DNA of 47,289 bases from Candidatus Endobugula sertula (GTDB taxonomy: Bacteria; Pseudomonadota; Gammaproteobacteria; Pseudomonadales; Cellvibrionaceae), in NCBI GenBank assembly GCA_001723645.1, contig MDLC01000023.1, positions 1 through 47,289 on the forward strand. The letters run 5' to 3'. The translations under genes and the position numbers were made by a program. A model generated the notes under the pieces. It had not been told where the DNA came from, did no database searches, and saw only the letters and a list, made by a program, of their open reading frames with translations. Shown here piece after piece: positions 17,732 to 28,520 of this stretch. The number at the start of each line of letters is the position of its first letter. The stretch's first letter is position 1.

Positions 17732-18178
17732 TTAATTCACTTCCCTTAAGCCCAATGGCAATTGCCCCTGCTGAGACGATAAACCAAGAAACTGATATAC
17801 AAGTATATTGGCTGGTTGCAAATCGATGATCGTTCCTTCCTGAGTGACCTTATCAAGGTTTAGCCTTTTACAGCTATTGCCTTTATTCGTGATAAATAAG
17901 AATGGGGATGAAGTCAAGCTATTAGGCTCTCGAATACATAAATACAACTGCTGAGAAAACTTAGCCACAAAAGGTAGCGTCAAGCCACAATTGTCAACAA
18001 TATGTTTAATCACTGCAAAGTACAGTAAATCAGCGGAATCATACCTACATGCGGAACGCTCTCTAGTTTCCCTAAGACAATAAGGTTCCAAACCATCAGT
18101 CCATGCTCGCAGCTGATGCCGGCCTATATCTAAGGCGTCACAGATGTCTTTTGTTTTTAAAGTTATTTTGTCTGTCAC
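17732..18178 (-). CDS. MerR-like regulator of methylase cassette
   Basis: The product is about 148 residues when started at the GTG at 18178 (a longer TTG start at 18202 would run into the operator). The N-terminal region (LKTKDICDALDIGRHQLRAW) is a MerR-type helix-turn-helix, and RYDSADLLYFAVIKHIV follows as the wing/helix. The C-terminal half may bind ligand or dimerise. It is the first gene of the cassette, directly downstream of a perfect 12-bp inverted repeat. An autoregulatory role comparable to control proteins of restriction systems is likely, by inference. Confidence 0.65.
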   Translation of the reverse strand: MTDKITLKTKDICDALDIGRHQLRAWTDGLEPYCLRETRERSACRYDSADLLYFAVIKHIVDNCGLTLPFVAKFSQQLYLCIREPNSLTSSPFLFITNKGNSCKRLNLDKVTQEGTIIDLQPANILVYQFLGLSSQQGQLPLGLREVN

Positions 18179-18186
18179 AGTCGCCC

Positions 18187-18220
18187 CCCAGAACTGCGAC
18201 AATTCTAGCGCAGTTCTGGG
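18187..18220. promoter_or_regulatory. Candidate operator of the MerR-like regulator
   Basis: CCCAGAACTGCG (18187-18198) and CGCAGTTCTGGG (18209-18220) form a perfect 12-bp inverted repeat with a 10-nt spacer. It sits immediately upstream of the regulator start, the layout expected of an autorepressor operator. Confidence 0.65.
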
Positions 18221-18285
18221 AAGAACACCAACTAAAACTAAATGACTACGTAATTTGAGCCTAGCTATAGCAGACTAAGTTCAAA

Positions 18286-18651
18286 CTATTTATGCTGATC
18301 CGTTGCAGAGTGCCCGGCTTGTTGATTGTCCCGAATAGACTGCATTTCTTCTCGGCGTTTATGCTGCATAAACTCCCGAGCTTCTTCTGCATCCACAAAA
18401 CCCTGAGTAATAGCGATTTGGATTTCGTCTTGGCTAATTGCATCAGTCGCCATTTTTAAGCTACGAGTGCTGATCCTATAGGCTTCCTCAACATTATCCC
18501 TGTCACCAAGCCTGTCTGCCCAGAGATCATCATCCAGAAATTTTAGGCTCGCCTCAGCATTAAGCCATGCTTCACGCACGGTCTTGTAAGCACTGATTCG
18601 TGCTTCCAGTGAGTCGCCATCTGGCGTGTAGATATGTTCGCTGTATGCCAT
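18286..18651 (-). CDS. Uncharacterised acidic protein
   Basis: The product is 121 residues from the ATG at 18651; a longer GTG start at 18720 is less natural. It is acidic and helical (DGDSLEARISAYKTVREAWLNAEASLKFLDDDLW) with a charged C-terminus. A TATAAT hexamer lies only about 7 nt upstream of the ATG, so the transcript could be leaderless. It is divergent from the AlpA-like gene. No family is recognised. Confidence 0.55.
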   Translation of the reverse strand: MAYSEHIYTPDGDSLEARISAYKTVREAWLNAEASLKFLDDDLWADRLGDRDNVEEAYRISTRSLKMATDAISQDEIQIAITQGFVDAEEAREFMQHKRREEMQSIRDNQQAGHSATDQHK

Positions 18652-18710
18652 TCCGTGATTATAATACAATGGGGTAGATAAAATCATTAACTGACTCGAA
18701 CCTACGCCGA

Positions 18711-19148
18711 ATGCAACCACCTTTTGACGACAATCTAAAAGAGATAGCTGACAGCATGGGGGTTGCGTTGTATCAACGCTTCACCCTGAATGAAGCTGCC
18801 CTTTTTCTGCGTTGTCCGGTATCCGACCTGCAAAAGTTGGTGGATAAGAAAGAAATCCAGTACATTCAGGTTAGCCAAACGGAAGTTCAACTTTTTGGTT
18901 ATCAGCTCCTTCAACACTTGTTGAATAATGTGACAGGTAATGCACCTCAAGCACCAACCAAACCATCAACCGACACCGAAGATAGAATACTAAGGGCGCA
19001 CGAAGTCCAGAAAATTGTTGGTGTTTCGCGCAGTACTATCTGGCGAATGGAACGCAAAGGCCAATTCCCTGCCAGATTACCACTGGGTACAGGCAGTATT
19101 GGCTGGTTAAAAAGTGATATTGAGGCTTGGATGCAAAACCGAAGATAA
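18711..19148 (+). CDS. AlpA-like DNA-binding regulator
   Basis: The 145-residue protein ends in a classic AlpA-type winged-helix domain (residues 88-145: VQKIVGVSRSTIWRMERKGQFP, then GWLKSDIEAWMQ). These are typical of activators or excisionases next to P4-like integrases. Residues 20-70 contain a second excisionase-like helix-turn-helix (LNEAALFLRCPVSDLQKLVDK), an unusual doubling. It converges on the integrase gene. A role in excision or integrase control is inferred from family and position. Confidence 0.8.
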   Translation: MQPPFDDNLKEIADSMGVALYQRFTLNEAALFLRCPVSDLQKLVDKKEIQYIQVSQTEVQLFGYQLLQHLLNNVTGNAPQAPTKPSTDTEDRILRAHEVQKIVGVSRSTIWRMERKGQFPARLPLGTGSIGWLKSDIEAWMQNRR

Positions 19149-19159
19149 CCGAAAATCTA

Positions 19160-20359
19160 TCACGCCTTCGCTTTCAATCCATCCAAATAATCCGCCCACT
19201 CCTGCATCATTTTCTTGCGCTTTGCCAAATGGATAGAGCGATTATAGGCACGGGATGTCGCCGTACCTGTCAGGTGAGCCAGCTGCACTTCAATCACTTC
19301 ATGATTCCAGCCTTGCTCATGCAGTATGGTAGAGGCTGTACTTCTAAAACCATGAGCCGACATCACATCAGCTGGATAACCCAAATCTCGCAGACGATTC
19401 GTCAAAACATTCTTGCTCATCTGTTTGCTGCTGTCCCTTTGGTTGGGAAAAACATACTCGGAATAGCCTGTGAACTTCTGCACTTCTTGAAGCTGAGAGG
19501 CTACCTGTTTTGCCATCGGCACAAGATGCTCCCTGCTGCGCTTCATATCTTCTTCCGGGACTCTGATTAAACCAGCGTCAAAATCAATGTAATCCCATTT
19601 TAAGCCTCTGATTTCCTTGGGTCGCAAAAAGACTCTGGGAATCAGTTTTAATGCCTCTACCGTGCAGTAGTAGCCGGAATCCGTCTCATCAATGGCTTTG
19701 ATTAATTCCGCCAGCTCCGATGCTTTAACAATGGCGGCATGGTGCTGGACTTTTGGCATGGGTTTAAGAATATCTCGCAACGAAAGTCCTTGAGCTGGAT
19801 TAGTACGAGTCAGGCGGTGTGCCAATGCATAAGCAAAAATACGGCTGATAATAGCGAGGACGACAGGTGCTTTCTTGGGGGTTCCGGCTGCTTCAATGGA
19901 AAGCATCAAATCGGTGATATGGCCTGCGTCGATTTGATCTATCGCCAAGCCTCCTATTGCTTTGGCATCTTGGGTGATCCAGCGTTTGACCCTGTTTGCA
20001 TGATCGCCTTTCCATGAGTCCTTTTGCTGCTCCCACCATTTCAGCGCAATAACGCTAAAAGCCCTGTCTTGAGGATTGCTGGCTTTTTTGCGCTCCTTCC
20101 TGCCTTCCATTGGATTGATACCCTGAGATAGCAGTATTTGGGCTTCTTCTGCCAACTTTCGAGCTTCACTTAGGGGTACGGAGGGGTATTTTCCTAAAGC
20201 CATTTCCTGATGCTTACCTGCGTACTTATAACGCAGCCGCCAAAGCTTGGAATCGTTATTTTTTACTAATAAAAACAATCCCTTACCATCAAATTTTTTG
20301 ATCTGATTTTTATCAGGGGGACATGAAATACTCTTGATTTCCAGTGCTGTGAGTGCCAT
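19160..20359 (-). CDS. P4-type tyrosine integrase
   Basis: The 399-residue protein has the N-terminal DUF4102 arm-binding domain (GLFLLVKNN, WRLRYKYAGK, LGKYPSVPLSEAR). A SAM-like core-binding domain and a catalytic domain follow: R in RPKEIRGLKW, H-x-x-R in HGFRSTAS, Tyr in TSRAYNR. It integrates and excises the element at an attachment site. The gene is at the element edge next to the groEL terminator and reads inward, with repeat-rich DNA just upstream. No tRNA gene was seen at this junction. Confidence 0.93.
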   Translation of the reverse strand: MALTALEIKSISCPPDKNQIKKFDGKGLFLLVKNNDSKLWRLRYKYAGKHQEMALGKYPSVPLSEARKLAEEAQILLSQGINPMEGRKERKKASNPQDRAFSVIALKWWEQQKDSWKGDHANRVKRWITQDAKAIGGLAIDQIDAGHITDLMLSIEAAGTPKKAPVVLAIISRIFAYALAHRLTRTNPAQGLSLRDILKPMPKVQHHAAIVKASELAELIKAIDETDSGYYCTVEALKLIPRVFLRPKEIRGLKWDYIDFDAGLIRVPEEDMKRSREHLVPMAKQVASQLQEVQKFTGYSEYVFPNQRDSSKQMSKNVLTNRLRDLGYPADVMSAHGFRSTASTILHEQGWNHEVIEVQLAHLTGTATSRAYNRSIHLAKRKKMMQEWADYLDGLKAKA

Positions 20360-20385
20360 TTTTCTGCCTGCCTAGGGGTGCCAAA

Positions 20386-20457
20386 GTGGGGTATCACTGC
20401 AAATTCTAACCGAATTTGGATGTGCCGTCTAAACCGATACCCCACCTTATACCCCCT
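20386..20457. promoter_or_regulatory. Integrase upstream repeats, candidate att/arm sites
   Basis: GTGGGGTATC (20386-20395) and GATACCCCAC (20436-20445) are perfect inverted repeats. A third related ATACCCCC lies at 20449-20456. CAAATTC/GAATTTG forms a palindrome between them. P4-type integrases often have such arm-binding repeats near the attachment site. The core site cannot be fixed without the other element end. Confidence 0.5.
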
Positions 20458-20511
20458 GACAAGTGCAACTTGGTGACACAAAATGAAACAACCTGAACAA
20501 CAACAGGCAAT

Positions 20512-20542
20512 AAAAAAGCCCGTAAATCATAGACTTACGGGC
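20512..20542 (-). terminator. groEL terminator
   Basis: On the minus strand an 8-bp stem GCCCGTAA/TTACGGGC with a 9-nt loop is followed by a six-T run. It is a strong intrinsic terminator about 45 nt after groEL. Confidence 0.9.
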
Positions 20543-20585
20543 TTCTTGAAACGCAATGAGCGTTGGTGAACAGGTTACATGATGA

Positions 20586-22244
<1,659 letters not shown>

Positions 22245-22311
22245 TTACCTTAGTTTTATCTAATAGTTTAGTGAATTGATTGTTTTATATACAAAAAAGC
22301 CCAAAAGTTGA

Positions 22312-22602
22312 TTATTCAACAATCGCTTTAATATCTGATTCGCTAAGAATCACTAATTCCTCACCATTCACTTCGATGGTATCGCTGCCCGCATATTTAC
22401 CAAATACCACAACATCACCCAATTTAACATCAACAGGGCGAAGGTCACCGTTATCCAGTACGCGACCAATACCCACAGCAACAACTTCACCTTGATTAGG
22501 CTTTTCTGTTGCTGAACCAGGTAATACGATACCACCAGCAGAAGTTTTTTCTTCTTCCTGGCGACGTACAACAACACGATCGTGAAGAGGACGAATATTC
22601 AT
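22312..22602 (-). CDS. groES: Co-chaperonin GroES
   Basis: The 96-residue protein is complete ([18 protein letters not shown], the mobile-loop segment [12 protein letters not shown], and [16 protein letters not shown]). It caps the GroEL ring. It is the first gene of the groESL operon, 73 nt upstream of groEL, under the sigma-32-like promoter at 22697-22725. Confidence 0.98.
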   Translation of the reverse strand: MNIRPLHDRVVVRRQEEEKTSAGGIVLPGSATEKPNQGEVVAVGIGRVLDNGDLRPVDVKLGDVVVFGKYAGSDTIEVNGEELVILSESDIKAIVE

Positions 22603-22696
22603 TACTTTCTATCTCCAATAAGGGTTTACAGTTAAATAACACCACTACCTTTAGATGGCAATGACGCCACATAAAAATTATTTTAATTCGAGAACC

Positions 22697-22725
22697 TAGA
22701 TGGGGCCTGCAATACTCTTTTCAAG
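22697..22725 (-). promoter_or_regulatory. Sigma-32 (heat-shock) promoter of groESL
   Basis: On the minus strand CTTGAAA (22719-22725) and CCCCATCTA (22697-22705), with a 13-nt spacer, match the sigma-32 consensus closely. The groES start lies about 95 nt downstream. Confidence 0.85.
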
Positions 22726-22749
22726 TTTAAAAAAAAAAATTTTTACCAT

Positions 22750-23202
22750 TTAATCATTGTGGCGCTTAAAATCCCCTTCAAGCACATCTTCCTGTTTCAT
22801 TTTTCTAGTATTCCGATGCTGAAAACGATTAAATTGAAAATGCATACTGGAACGCAAAACATGTCGACTTAAGAAGCCAATAATCAAGGTACGAATACCG
22901 GGTGTTAAACAAGCAAAGCCTACCACATCTGTCACAAAACCAGGCGTTAATAACAGGGCTCCACCTACGGCAAAAAATAAGCCATCGGCCATTTCGCGGG
23001 CAGGCAATTCACCAGAACTCATTTTCATCCGCGCTTTCACTAGTGTCATAGCGCCCTGATAGCGTAATAAGGCCACACCAATAAAGGCTGTCAGTAATAC
23101 CAGACCGATGGTAAGCAAAGCCCCTATCTGCTGTCCCACAGTAATTAACAACCACATTTCAACAATGGGTATAATAACAAATAATAAAAATAGCGCTTTC
23201 AA
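22750..23202 (-). CDS. fxsA: FxsA family membrane protein
   Basis: The product is about 150 residues when started at a TTG (23202) preceded by CAGGAG at good spacing. Longer frames upstream add a non-hydrophobic leader. It has four hydrophobic segments and the FxsA pattern (FLLFVIIPIVEMWLLITVG, LLRYQGAMTLVKAR, GGALLLTPGFVTDVVGF). FxsA in E. coli affects F-exclusion of phage T7. Its position upstream of groESL is common in gammaproteobacteria. The C-terminal tail is basic and cytoplasmic. Confidence 0.88.
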   Translation of the reverse strand: MKALFLLFVIIPIVEMWLLITVGQQIGALLTIGLVLLTAFIGVALLRYQGAMTLVKARMKMSSGELPAREMADGLFFAVGGALLLTPGFVTDVVGFACLTPGIRTLIIGFLSRHVLRSSMHFQFNRFQHRNTRKMKQEDVLEGDFKRHND

Positions 23203-23357
23203 AACAAGCTCCTGTATTTGACCTCTTGGAGATATGGAGGTGAAATAAGCAAATGCAAGGGGAGCTGACGCAGTGTTAGACATTAAACGGAATGTACGAA
23301 TATTAACCAGATTTTGTCAGGTACCATTATGGTGGCGCAATCAGTTTAAATATCCAT

Positions 23358-24878
23358 TCATTCCTTGATCTGGAGATGTTTTTGAAGAAAAAGAATCAAT
23401 ATAATGATAGGAACACCCAGTAAGGCTGTAAATAGAAAAAAAGCTGAATAACCAACATTCTCCACCATTGAGCCAGAATAACCTCCTAACAATTTAGGGA
23501 ACAGTGTCATTATGGAACTAAATAAAGCGAATTGCGTCGCTGTAAATGATATCGAGGTTAAACTAGATAACCACGCAAGAAACGCCGCAACTGCAAGGCC
23601 TGCGCTTAAATTATCAACGACAATAGCAACGGTTAAGGCCTGTAAAGTCGGCTCTACAACAGATAACCATACAAAAATAATATTAGTCATTGCAGATAAA
23701 ATAGCTCCTAGTAATAGTATTTTCATCACTCCCCAACGCAAAACTAAGAAACCACCTAAAAAACTACCTAGAATAGTCATTAGCAGGCCAAATACCTTGG
23801 TTATACTCGCTATTTCCGTCTTACTGTAGCCAAGATTCTGGTAAAATAGGTTAGCAATAACGCCCATCACGATATCAGAAACTCGATAGAAGCCTATCAA
23901 TAATAGTACCCAAACAGCTAATTGGCCGTAACGGCTAAAGAAATTACTGACTGGCAAATAGTAGCTTTCTACCAACATTCGCCTATCTACCAAACGATAT
24001 TTCGACCCTAAAAAACCCACACCTACCGCTGTCACAATCGCTATCAATAAAATCATTGCTTCTATTAGAAAATGTATCAATGTAGCGGCATAACCTTCAA
24101 TCTCCAAACTGAATGTTGGGAAAAGTTGAAACACCGTAATAAATAGGACAACTGATAGTAAAAATACGCCAAAAAAACGTAAATAGGTAGTAGTGCTATA
24201 AGGGTAAATATTGCCACCCTGAAATTTAGGCTCAGGTATATATAATGTTGTCAAAACCCCTACAAACATGACCGAAGTCATAAACCAATATGTTTTTTGC
24301 CAGGCACTATACAAATATGCCTCTGGACTGCTACCAAAAATATCTGCTAAATAAAGCCCTCCAGCACCGGCTACAATCATTCCTATTCGATAACCTGCAA
24401 TATAGCCTGATGATAATAGCGCCTGAACGTTTACTTCTGCATACTCAATACGATAAGTATCAATAACAATATCTTGCGTAGCCGAAGAGAATCCAAGCGC
24501 CACTGCTGCAAAAGCCATAACAACAAGACTATAAGCAGGATCTATACTAGCCATCCAAAGAATCGAGCAAATCACAAGACATTGAGACAGTAATAGCCAG
24601 CTCCTTCTTCTTCCTAAACAACGGCTCAATAGAGGCAGGGGTAACTGGTCAACTATAGGAGCCCACACAAACTTAAAAGAGTACCCTAAAGCAGCCCAAC
24701 TAAAATAAGTCACTGCTGATTTCTCAACACCAGCCTCATTCAACCAGAGAGATAAAGTAGAAAAAATAAGAAGGATGGGAATTCCTGCTGAAAATCCCAA
24801 TAATCCCAAATGAACAATTTTTGCTAGTGGCCAGTGGCGCCAAAAACCTATGAAAGAACGTGCAATACGGTGATTCAT
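23358..24878 (-). CDS. AmpG-like MFS permease
   Basis: The 506-residue protein has about 12 membrane segments. AmpG-family features include GFSAGIPILLIFSTLSLWLNEAGV, WAPIVDQLPLP, GRRRSWLLLSQ and ATQDIVIDTYRIE. AmpG imports anhydro-muropeptides from the periplasm for cell-wall recycling. A gene for the cytoplasmic amidase AmpD lies nearby, which supports this role. It ends in TGA. Some AmpG-like permeases have other substrates, so the substrate is inferred. Confidence 0.85.
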   Translation of the reverse strand: MNHRIARSFIGFWRHWPLAKIVHLGLLGFSAGIPILLIFSTLSLWLNEAGVEKSAVTYFSWAALGYSFKFVWAPIVDQLPLPLLSRCLGRRRSWLLLSQCLVICSILWMASIDPAYSLVVMAFAAVALGFSSATQDIVIDTYRIEYAEVNVQALLSSGYIAGYRIGMIVAGAGGLYLADIFGSSPEAYLYSAWQKTYWFMTSVMFVGVLTTLYIPEPKFQGGNIYPYSTTTYLRFFGVFLLSVVLFITVFQLFPTFSLEIEGYAATLIHFLIEAMILLIAIVTAVGVGFLGSKYRLVDRRMLVESYYLPVSNFFSRYGQLAVWVLLLIGFYRVSDIVMGVIANLFYQNLGYSKTEIASITKVFGLLMTILGSFLGGFLVLRWGVMKILLLGAILSAMTNIIFVWLSVVEPTLQALTVAIVVDNLSAGLAVAAFLAWLSSLTSISFTATQFALFSSIMTLFPKLLGGYSGSMVENVGYSAFFLFTALLGVPIIILILFLQKHLQIKE

Positions 24879-24899
24879 GCCACTGCCCCAATGAAAACA

Positions 24900-25382
24900 T
24901 TAATCCCTAAAATTCGTAAATTGAAGCGGCATGTCCAGACATTCATCTTTTAGCATGGCAATCACTTGTTGTAGATCATCGCGTTTTTTACCCGATACAC
25001 GAACCTGATCGCCCTGAATCTGTGCCTGAACTTTGAGTTTTTTGTCTTTAATTAACCTAACAATTTTTTTCGCTAATAAAGAGTCCAGACCTGTACGTAC
25101 AATGATTTCTTGCTTCACCTGTTTACCCAACGGTTTAGCATCACCAATATCCAGACACTTAATATCAATATCGTTTTTATGCAGAGAAGATTGCAATATA
25201 TCCAATAATTGTTGCAGTTGAAAATCCACCCCAGCCCACACGGTCACCACAAAGTCGTTACGCTCAAACTTGGCATTCACACCTCTAAAATCAAAACGGG
25301 TATCGATAACGCGATTAGCCTGATCAACCGCATTGGTTAAAATATGTTTTTCCACTTCGGAAACAATATCAAACGAAGACAT
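24900..25382 (-). CDS. yajQ: YajQ family nucleotide-binding protein
   Basis: The product is 160 residues from the ATG at 25382, which has AGGA upstream; a longer start at 25409 is less likely. It begins [15 protein letters not shown] and has the family's [23 protein letters not shown] and [23 protein letters not shown] segments. YajQ proteins bind nucleotides or cyclic di-GMP and act as regulators in several gammaproteobacteria. It is a single gene between ampG-like and ampD. Confidence 0.93.
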   Translation of the reverse strand: MSSFDIVSEVEKHILTNAVDQANRVIDTRFDFRGVNAKFERNDFVVTVWAGVDFQLQQLLDILQSSLHKNDIDIKCLDIGDAKPLGKQVKQEIIVRTGLDSLLAKKIVRLIKDKKLKVQAQIQGDQVRVSGKKRDDLQQVIAMLKDECLDMPLQFTNFRD

Positions 25383-25474
25383 GGTGTCATTCCTCACTAA
25401 TAGGCCCATTCTTATTATTTAGCATATTACTGAACAACATCAGTAAAGTAATTAATGGCACACCATAACACAAA

Positions 25475-26026
25475 TTACAATAATGTCCGGTATCTACGCC
25501 AATCAAAAGCTTGCCCTGGGTCAGTTTTACGCTCTGGCGCAATATCACTATGGCCAACAATTCGATCTGGTGCCATATCAGGGAAGGCCATTAGCAGAGT
25601 TCTGGTAAGATCGGCTAGCGATAAATATTGTTGATCGGTATAAGGGATCGTATCAGTACCTTCCAGCTCAATACCAATCGAAAAATCATTGCAATTTTCT
25701 ATCCCATCATAAGCAGACTTACCCGCGTGCCATGCTCGATGGCTCAACGAGACAAACTGCACCTGTTCCCCATCTCTGGTAATTAAAAAATGCGAAGATA
25801 CCTGCGAATCAGCAATCGTCGCAAAATAGGGATGGGCTTCTGTATCTAACTGATTCTGAAAAAATGACTCAATATAAGTGCTCCCAAATTGCCCCGGAGG
25901 CAGGCTGATATTGTGAATAACCAATAAGCTAATACACGTATTCTCTGGACGTGCATTAAAATTAGGAGAAGGAACCCAGCGAGCAGTTGTCAACCACCCT
26001 TGAACAATATTAGTTATTTTTGTCAT
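25475..26026 (-). CDS. ampD: AmpD, 1,6-anhydro-N-acetylmuramyl-L-alanine amidase
   Basis: The product is 183 residues from ATG 26026, preceded by AAGAG; ten more residues are possible. It matches the amidase_2 zinc enzymes: LLVIHNISLPPG with a zinc His, HRAWHAGKS, SIGIELEG, and RIVGHSDIAPERKTDPG with the second His and Asp. AmpD removes the stem peptide from recycled anhydro-muropeptides and thereby keeps ampC-type genes repressed. It works with an AmpG importer, encoded close by. Confidence 0.93.
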   Translation of the reverse strand: MTKITNIVQGWLTTARWVPSPNFNARPENTCISLLVIHNISLPPGQFGSTYIESFFQNQLDTEAHPYFATIADSQVSSHFLITRDGEQVQFVSLSHRAWHAGKSAYDGIENCNDFSIGIELEGTDTIPYTDQQYLSLADLTRTLLMAFPDMAPDRIVGHSDIAPERKTDPGQAFDWRRYRTLL

Positions 26027-26056
26027 AAGGCTCTTAAATAGCCACAGTTCAAGCAT

Positions 26057-26426
26057 AATGAGCTAGCATAATAACGATTAACGTAATAAGTTAGAAGTCA
26101 TATATGAATACTTTCCGGATGGTCAATAAAACGGGATAACAACAAAGTGGATTTCCGCCAACTATCCGACCATTAGAATGGACACTGTTTGACTCTCAAT
26201 CAATGTGAGATGACCACCGTTGACGGAATTGACCAATAATATGAGGATAAAGCTTGTGTTTCTTTGGTTAAGGCAACCCTGCCCTAGGAGCAGTTTTATA
26301 GGCCAGAGCCACAATGACCTTATGTTTCCCCTAGATCCCTTAACTAATCGCTGTGGATTACCGCGCCTTAGTCGTTCTATCTACAACTCAACTGGTTTAT
26401 GGTGCGTCCAGACCATGACTCAATGG
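26057..26426. other. Intergenic region between ampD and YcaO gene
   Basis: No gene, clear terminator or mobile-element remnant is recognised in these 370 nt. The open frames here show no protein-like character. It marks the downstream boundary of the azole-peptide cluster. Confidence 0.5.
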
Positions 26427-27773
26427 TTATGGTACTGTATGGGGCATATTATGCGCCACTCCACCGTATTTCAGAAGTCTTGGATGTTGTGAATAGGGGA
26501 ATGACGGCAGTGACAGTTGCATCAATTCCGGAATAAATGCACGTATAATGTGCCACCCTGAATGAGCCAACTCAACAGGCGTAATTTCAAAGGCTACAGC
26601 GAACTCTGAAATCTTGCTAAGGCCCTTAATCAGAGCCTCCAATTCCTCATCTGTAGTAGTAGAATCATCAGGTAACTGACTCAATTTAACCTCATTTGCG
26701 TGTCGCCCCTGTATGAAAGACAGTTTTTTATCGGCATCTTTGCAGCTTGCCCAATACATAACATTCGAATCCAAATTCGTATGAAATGCCCGATCGTCAC
26801 AACCGGTACACTCCTCTGGCATATAGAGTAATCCACGTCGCGCCAAGGGATGGATCGCAAGCGCTTCTACATAAGCACGGTAACATACTCTCTTGGGTTC
26901 AAAACCTGCACTCAAGCCATTAATGATGGTGGGTAAGCCCCCTTTTTTATTCTGCAACACTGCGCTTAATACATGTCCAGGTAAATCCGGCATAGATAGC
27001 TCTTCAAACAATGGTTCTAGGTCCAAACCACCCGCTAACTCTCGACATATGCTTTGAAGAATATCATCATCAATTTCAACCTTGCGCGTAGGTAAGTCAG
27101 CATACCATCTCAGCATATACGCATCGGCTTCAATCGCTTCGATGAGCGCTGCCTTTAATGCCTGTTTAACGGTACGATGCGCAGCAGTGCCTTTAGAAAT
27201 TCCAGTGACAAACCATTTTTCTTGCAACGACAAGCCCACGTAGAGAAACTGGACAGGTATGGCTATTTTTTCACCCGGTTGGAATAGTGATGGGCACCAG
27301 AGCCACGAAATTTTGTCATCTTTAGACAGAGGCTCATACCTTGTTTTAGCCTTCGCCAATCGTTCATAATCGCTAGTGGAGAAAATATTGATCAACTCCC
27401 AAGGTAGAACATTCGCCTGTCCGGTCAGTTCATTATAACTCGCTGAAATAAAATTATTTCTTACTATATGTGAGCTGGAAACCAATGCGTAACGTTCGGC
27501 AGTTTCACCAATCAGCCGGATAAAGGCTTCTTCCTGATAGAAACCATATCCAGCAAGGTGGTATTCAACGTTGCTATTTTCACCCATCAGCAACTTGTCA
27601 TAATCCGGCATCCTCGCACTCAGTGACTGTAGCCTTTGATTACCTTCTGGGTTGGAGAAAAAAACCAAGTTTGAACTACTTAGTCCTGTTTGATGACCGT
27701 TCATTCTCTTGTGCATGCTGGTAAGGTGCCGAGTTGGAGGATAGTATTTCAATTTCAAAACAACATCTCCCAC
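26427..27773 (-). CDS. YcaO cyclodehydratase (SagD-like)
   Basis: The 448-residue protein is a YcaO-domain enzyme. Visible elements are LIGETAERYALVSS near residue 95, the ATP-binding ISKGTAAHRTVKQALKAALIEAIEADAYM, and CYRAYVEALAIHP. The C-terminus ends NMPHTVP, similar in character to the proline-rich ends of azoline-forming YcaO proteins. It would use ATP to cyclise Cys/Ser of the precursor to thiazolines/oxazolines, working with the E1-like partner encoded 33 nt upstream. It is the last gene of the cluster. Confidence 0.9.
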   Translation of the reverse strand: MGDVVLKLKYYPPTRHLTSMHKRMNGHQTGLSSSNLVFFSNPEGNQRLQSLSARMPDYDKLLMGENSNVEYHLAGYGFYQEEAFIRLIGETAERYALVSSSHIVRNNFISASYNELTGQANVLPWELINIFSTSDYERLAKAKTRYEPLSKDDKISWLWCPSLFQPGEKIAIPVQFLYVGLSLQEKWFVTGISKGTAAHRTVKQALKAALIEAIEADAYMLRWYADLPTRKVEIDDDILQSICRELAGGLDLEPLFEELSMPDLPGHVLSAVLQNKKGGLPTIINGLSAGFEPKRVCYRAYVEALAIHPLARRGLLYMPEECTGCDDRAFHTNLDSNVMYWASCKDADKKLSFIQGRHANEVKLSQLPDDSTTTDEELEALIKGLSKISEFAVAFEITPVELAHSGWHIIRAFIPELMQLSLPSFPYSQHPRLLKYGGVAHNMPHTVP

Positions 27774-27806
27774 GATAAAAGGGCTGAAACATCAGCTTGC
27801 AAAGAG

Positions 27807-28520
27807 TTACTCATCATTGGTCAACACCATTCGACTGGTGATGGTATCAAGTATCGCATTCGAAGAGGCATACATCTCTTCCGGAACCGCTGAAGCTGAA
27901 AATCCACAGGCCGGACAGACAGGTACACGCAGTAAATCCTGCATTTGAATTTCAAGCAGCGGAATAAATGTTGATTGAACCCTCCCCGCCAATCGTGTTC
28001 GATTGGTTTTTTGCAGTAGCACGCCTTCCAGCAGCGCTGTGCTCGCAACACCGTGCAATAATGCAGCACTACCGGCTGAACGTGGTACTTTTGAAATAGA
28101 ACGCACTTTTTCAACGTACTCTTTATAAACTGTCCGGTCTTGCATGCGCGCCATCAGACGTGCCTCATAACACTCAAAACACCCAGTTTCCGGTGGTTTC
28201 ATCGCCATCACCGAAGCAAACGGACCGTCAATCAGTGACAACACCGAAGGCTTTGATAACGGTAGTAAAATGCGATTTAAATTCCGCAAAAAACTCACTC
28301 GAGGACGCTCCAGACATCCGACAACACAGGCGTAGGAGTCAAACTTTTCGGAGAATCGTCGTTCATGCAACTTGACATCATAAGCTTCATCACGGGATGT
28401 GAGGTCCATATTCGATATCTCATCCATGTCTTCCGGCTTCAGTATGTCAATGTCAAATCCGGTATCTTCTGCAAACCGATTTGCATAATCGATCACAATC
28501 TCCGAATCCGCGAAGAACAA
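27807..28520 (-). CDS. E1-like cyclodehydratase partner (SagC-like), short N-terminus
   Basis: The 238-residue product starts at a TTG; no ATG is available before an in-frame stop. It resembles the E1/ThiF-like TOMM cyclodehydratase partner. It has a Rossmann strand start (ILFFADSEIV), a CFECYEARLMAR zinc pair and a VPVCPACG second pair. Such proteins normally carry an N-terminal winged-helix leader-peptide-binding domain and are about 350 residues. That domain is not encoded here, and only about 100 nt separate this gene from sagB. Leader recognition may therefore reside elsewhere. Activating YcaO is the expected job. Confidence 0.8.
   Translation of the reverse strand: MFFADSEIVIDYANRFAEDTGFDIDILKPEDMDEISNMDLTSRDEAYDVKLHERRFSEKFDSYACVVGCLERPRVSFLRNLNRILLPLSKPSVLSLIDGPFASVMAMKPPETGCFECYEARLMARMQDRTVYKEYVEKVRSISKVPRSAGSAALLHGVASTALLEGVLLQKTNRTRLAGRVQSTFIPLLEIQMQDLLRVPVCPACGFSASAVPEEMYASSNAILDTITSRMVLTNDE

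Larger units (their letters stand above)
66..20457. mobile_element. Integrative/mobilizable element with mobilization, replication and defence cargo
   Basis: This block joins a P4-type tyrosine integrase, an AlpA-like regulator, a replication initiator, a primase-like protein, MobC, a MOBP-type relaxase and a VirD4-like coupling ATPase. No mating-pore genes are seen, so transfer would need a helper type IV secretion system. The integrase end abuts the groEL terminator, where inverted GTGGGGTATC repeats lie. The other end is outside the window, so the boundaries are approximate. Cargo includes tandem Fic proteins, a methylase/nuclease cassette and a J-domain protein. Confidence 0.7.

Noticed and set aside
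26220-26492. A plus-strand gene opposite the YcaO gene end
   Set aside because: It overlaps the 3' end of a well-supported gene on the other strand and shows no protein-like pattern.
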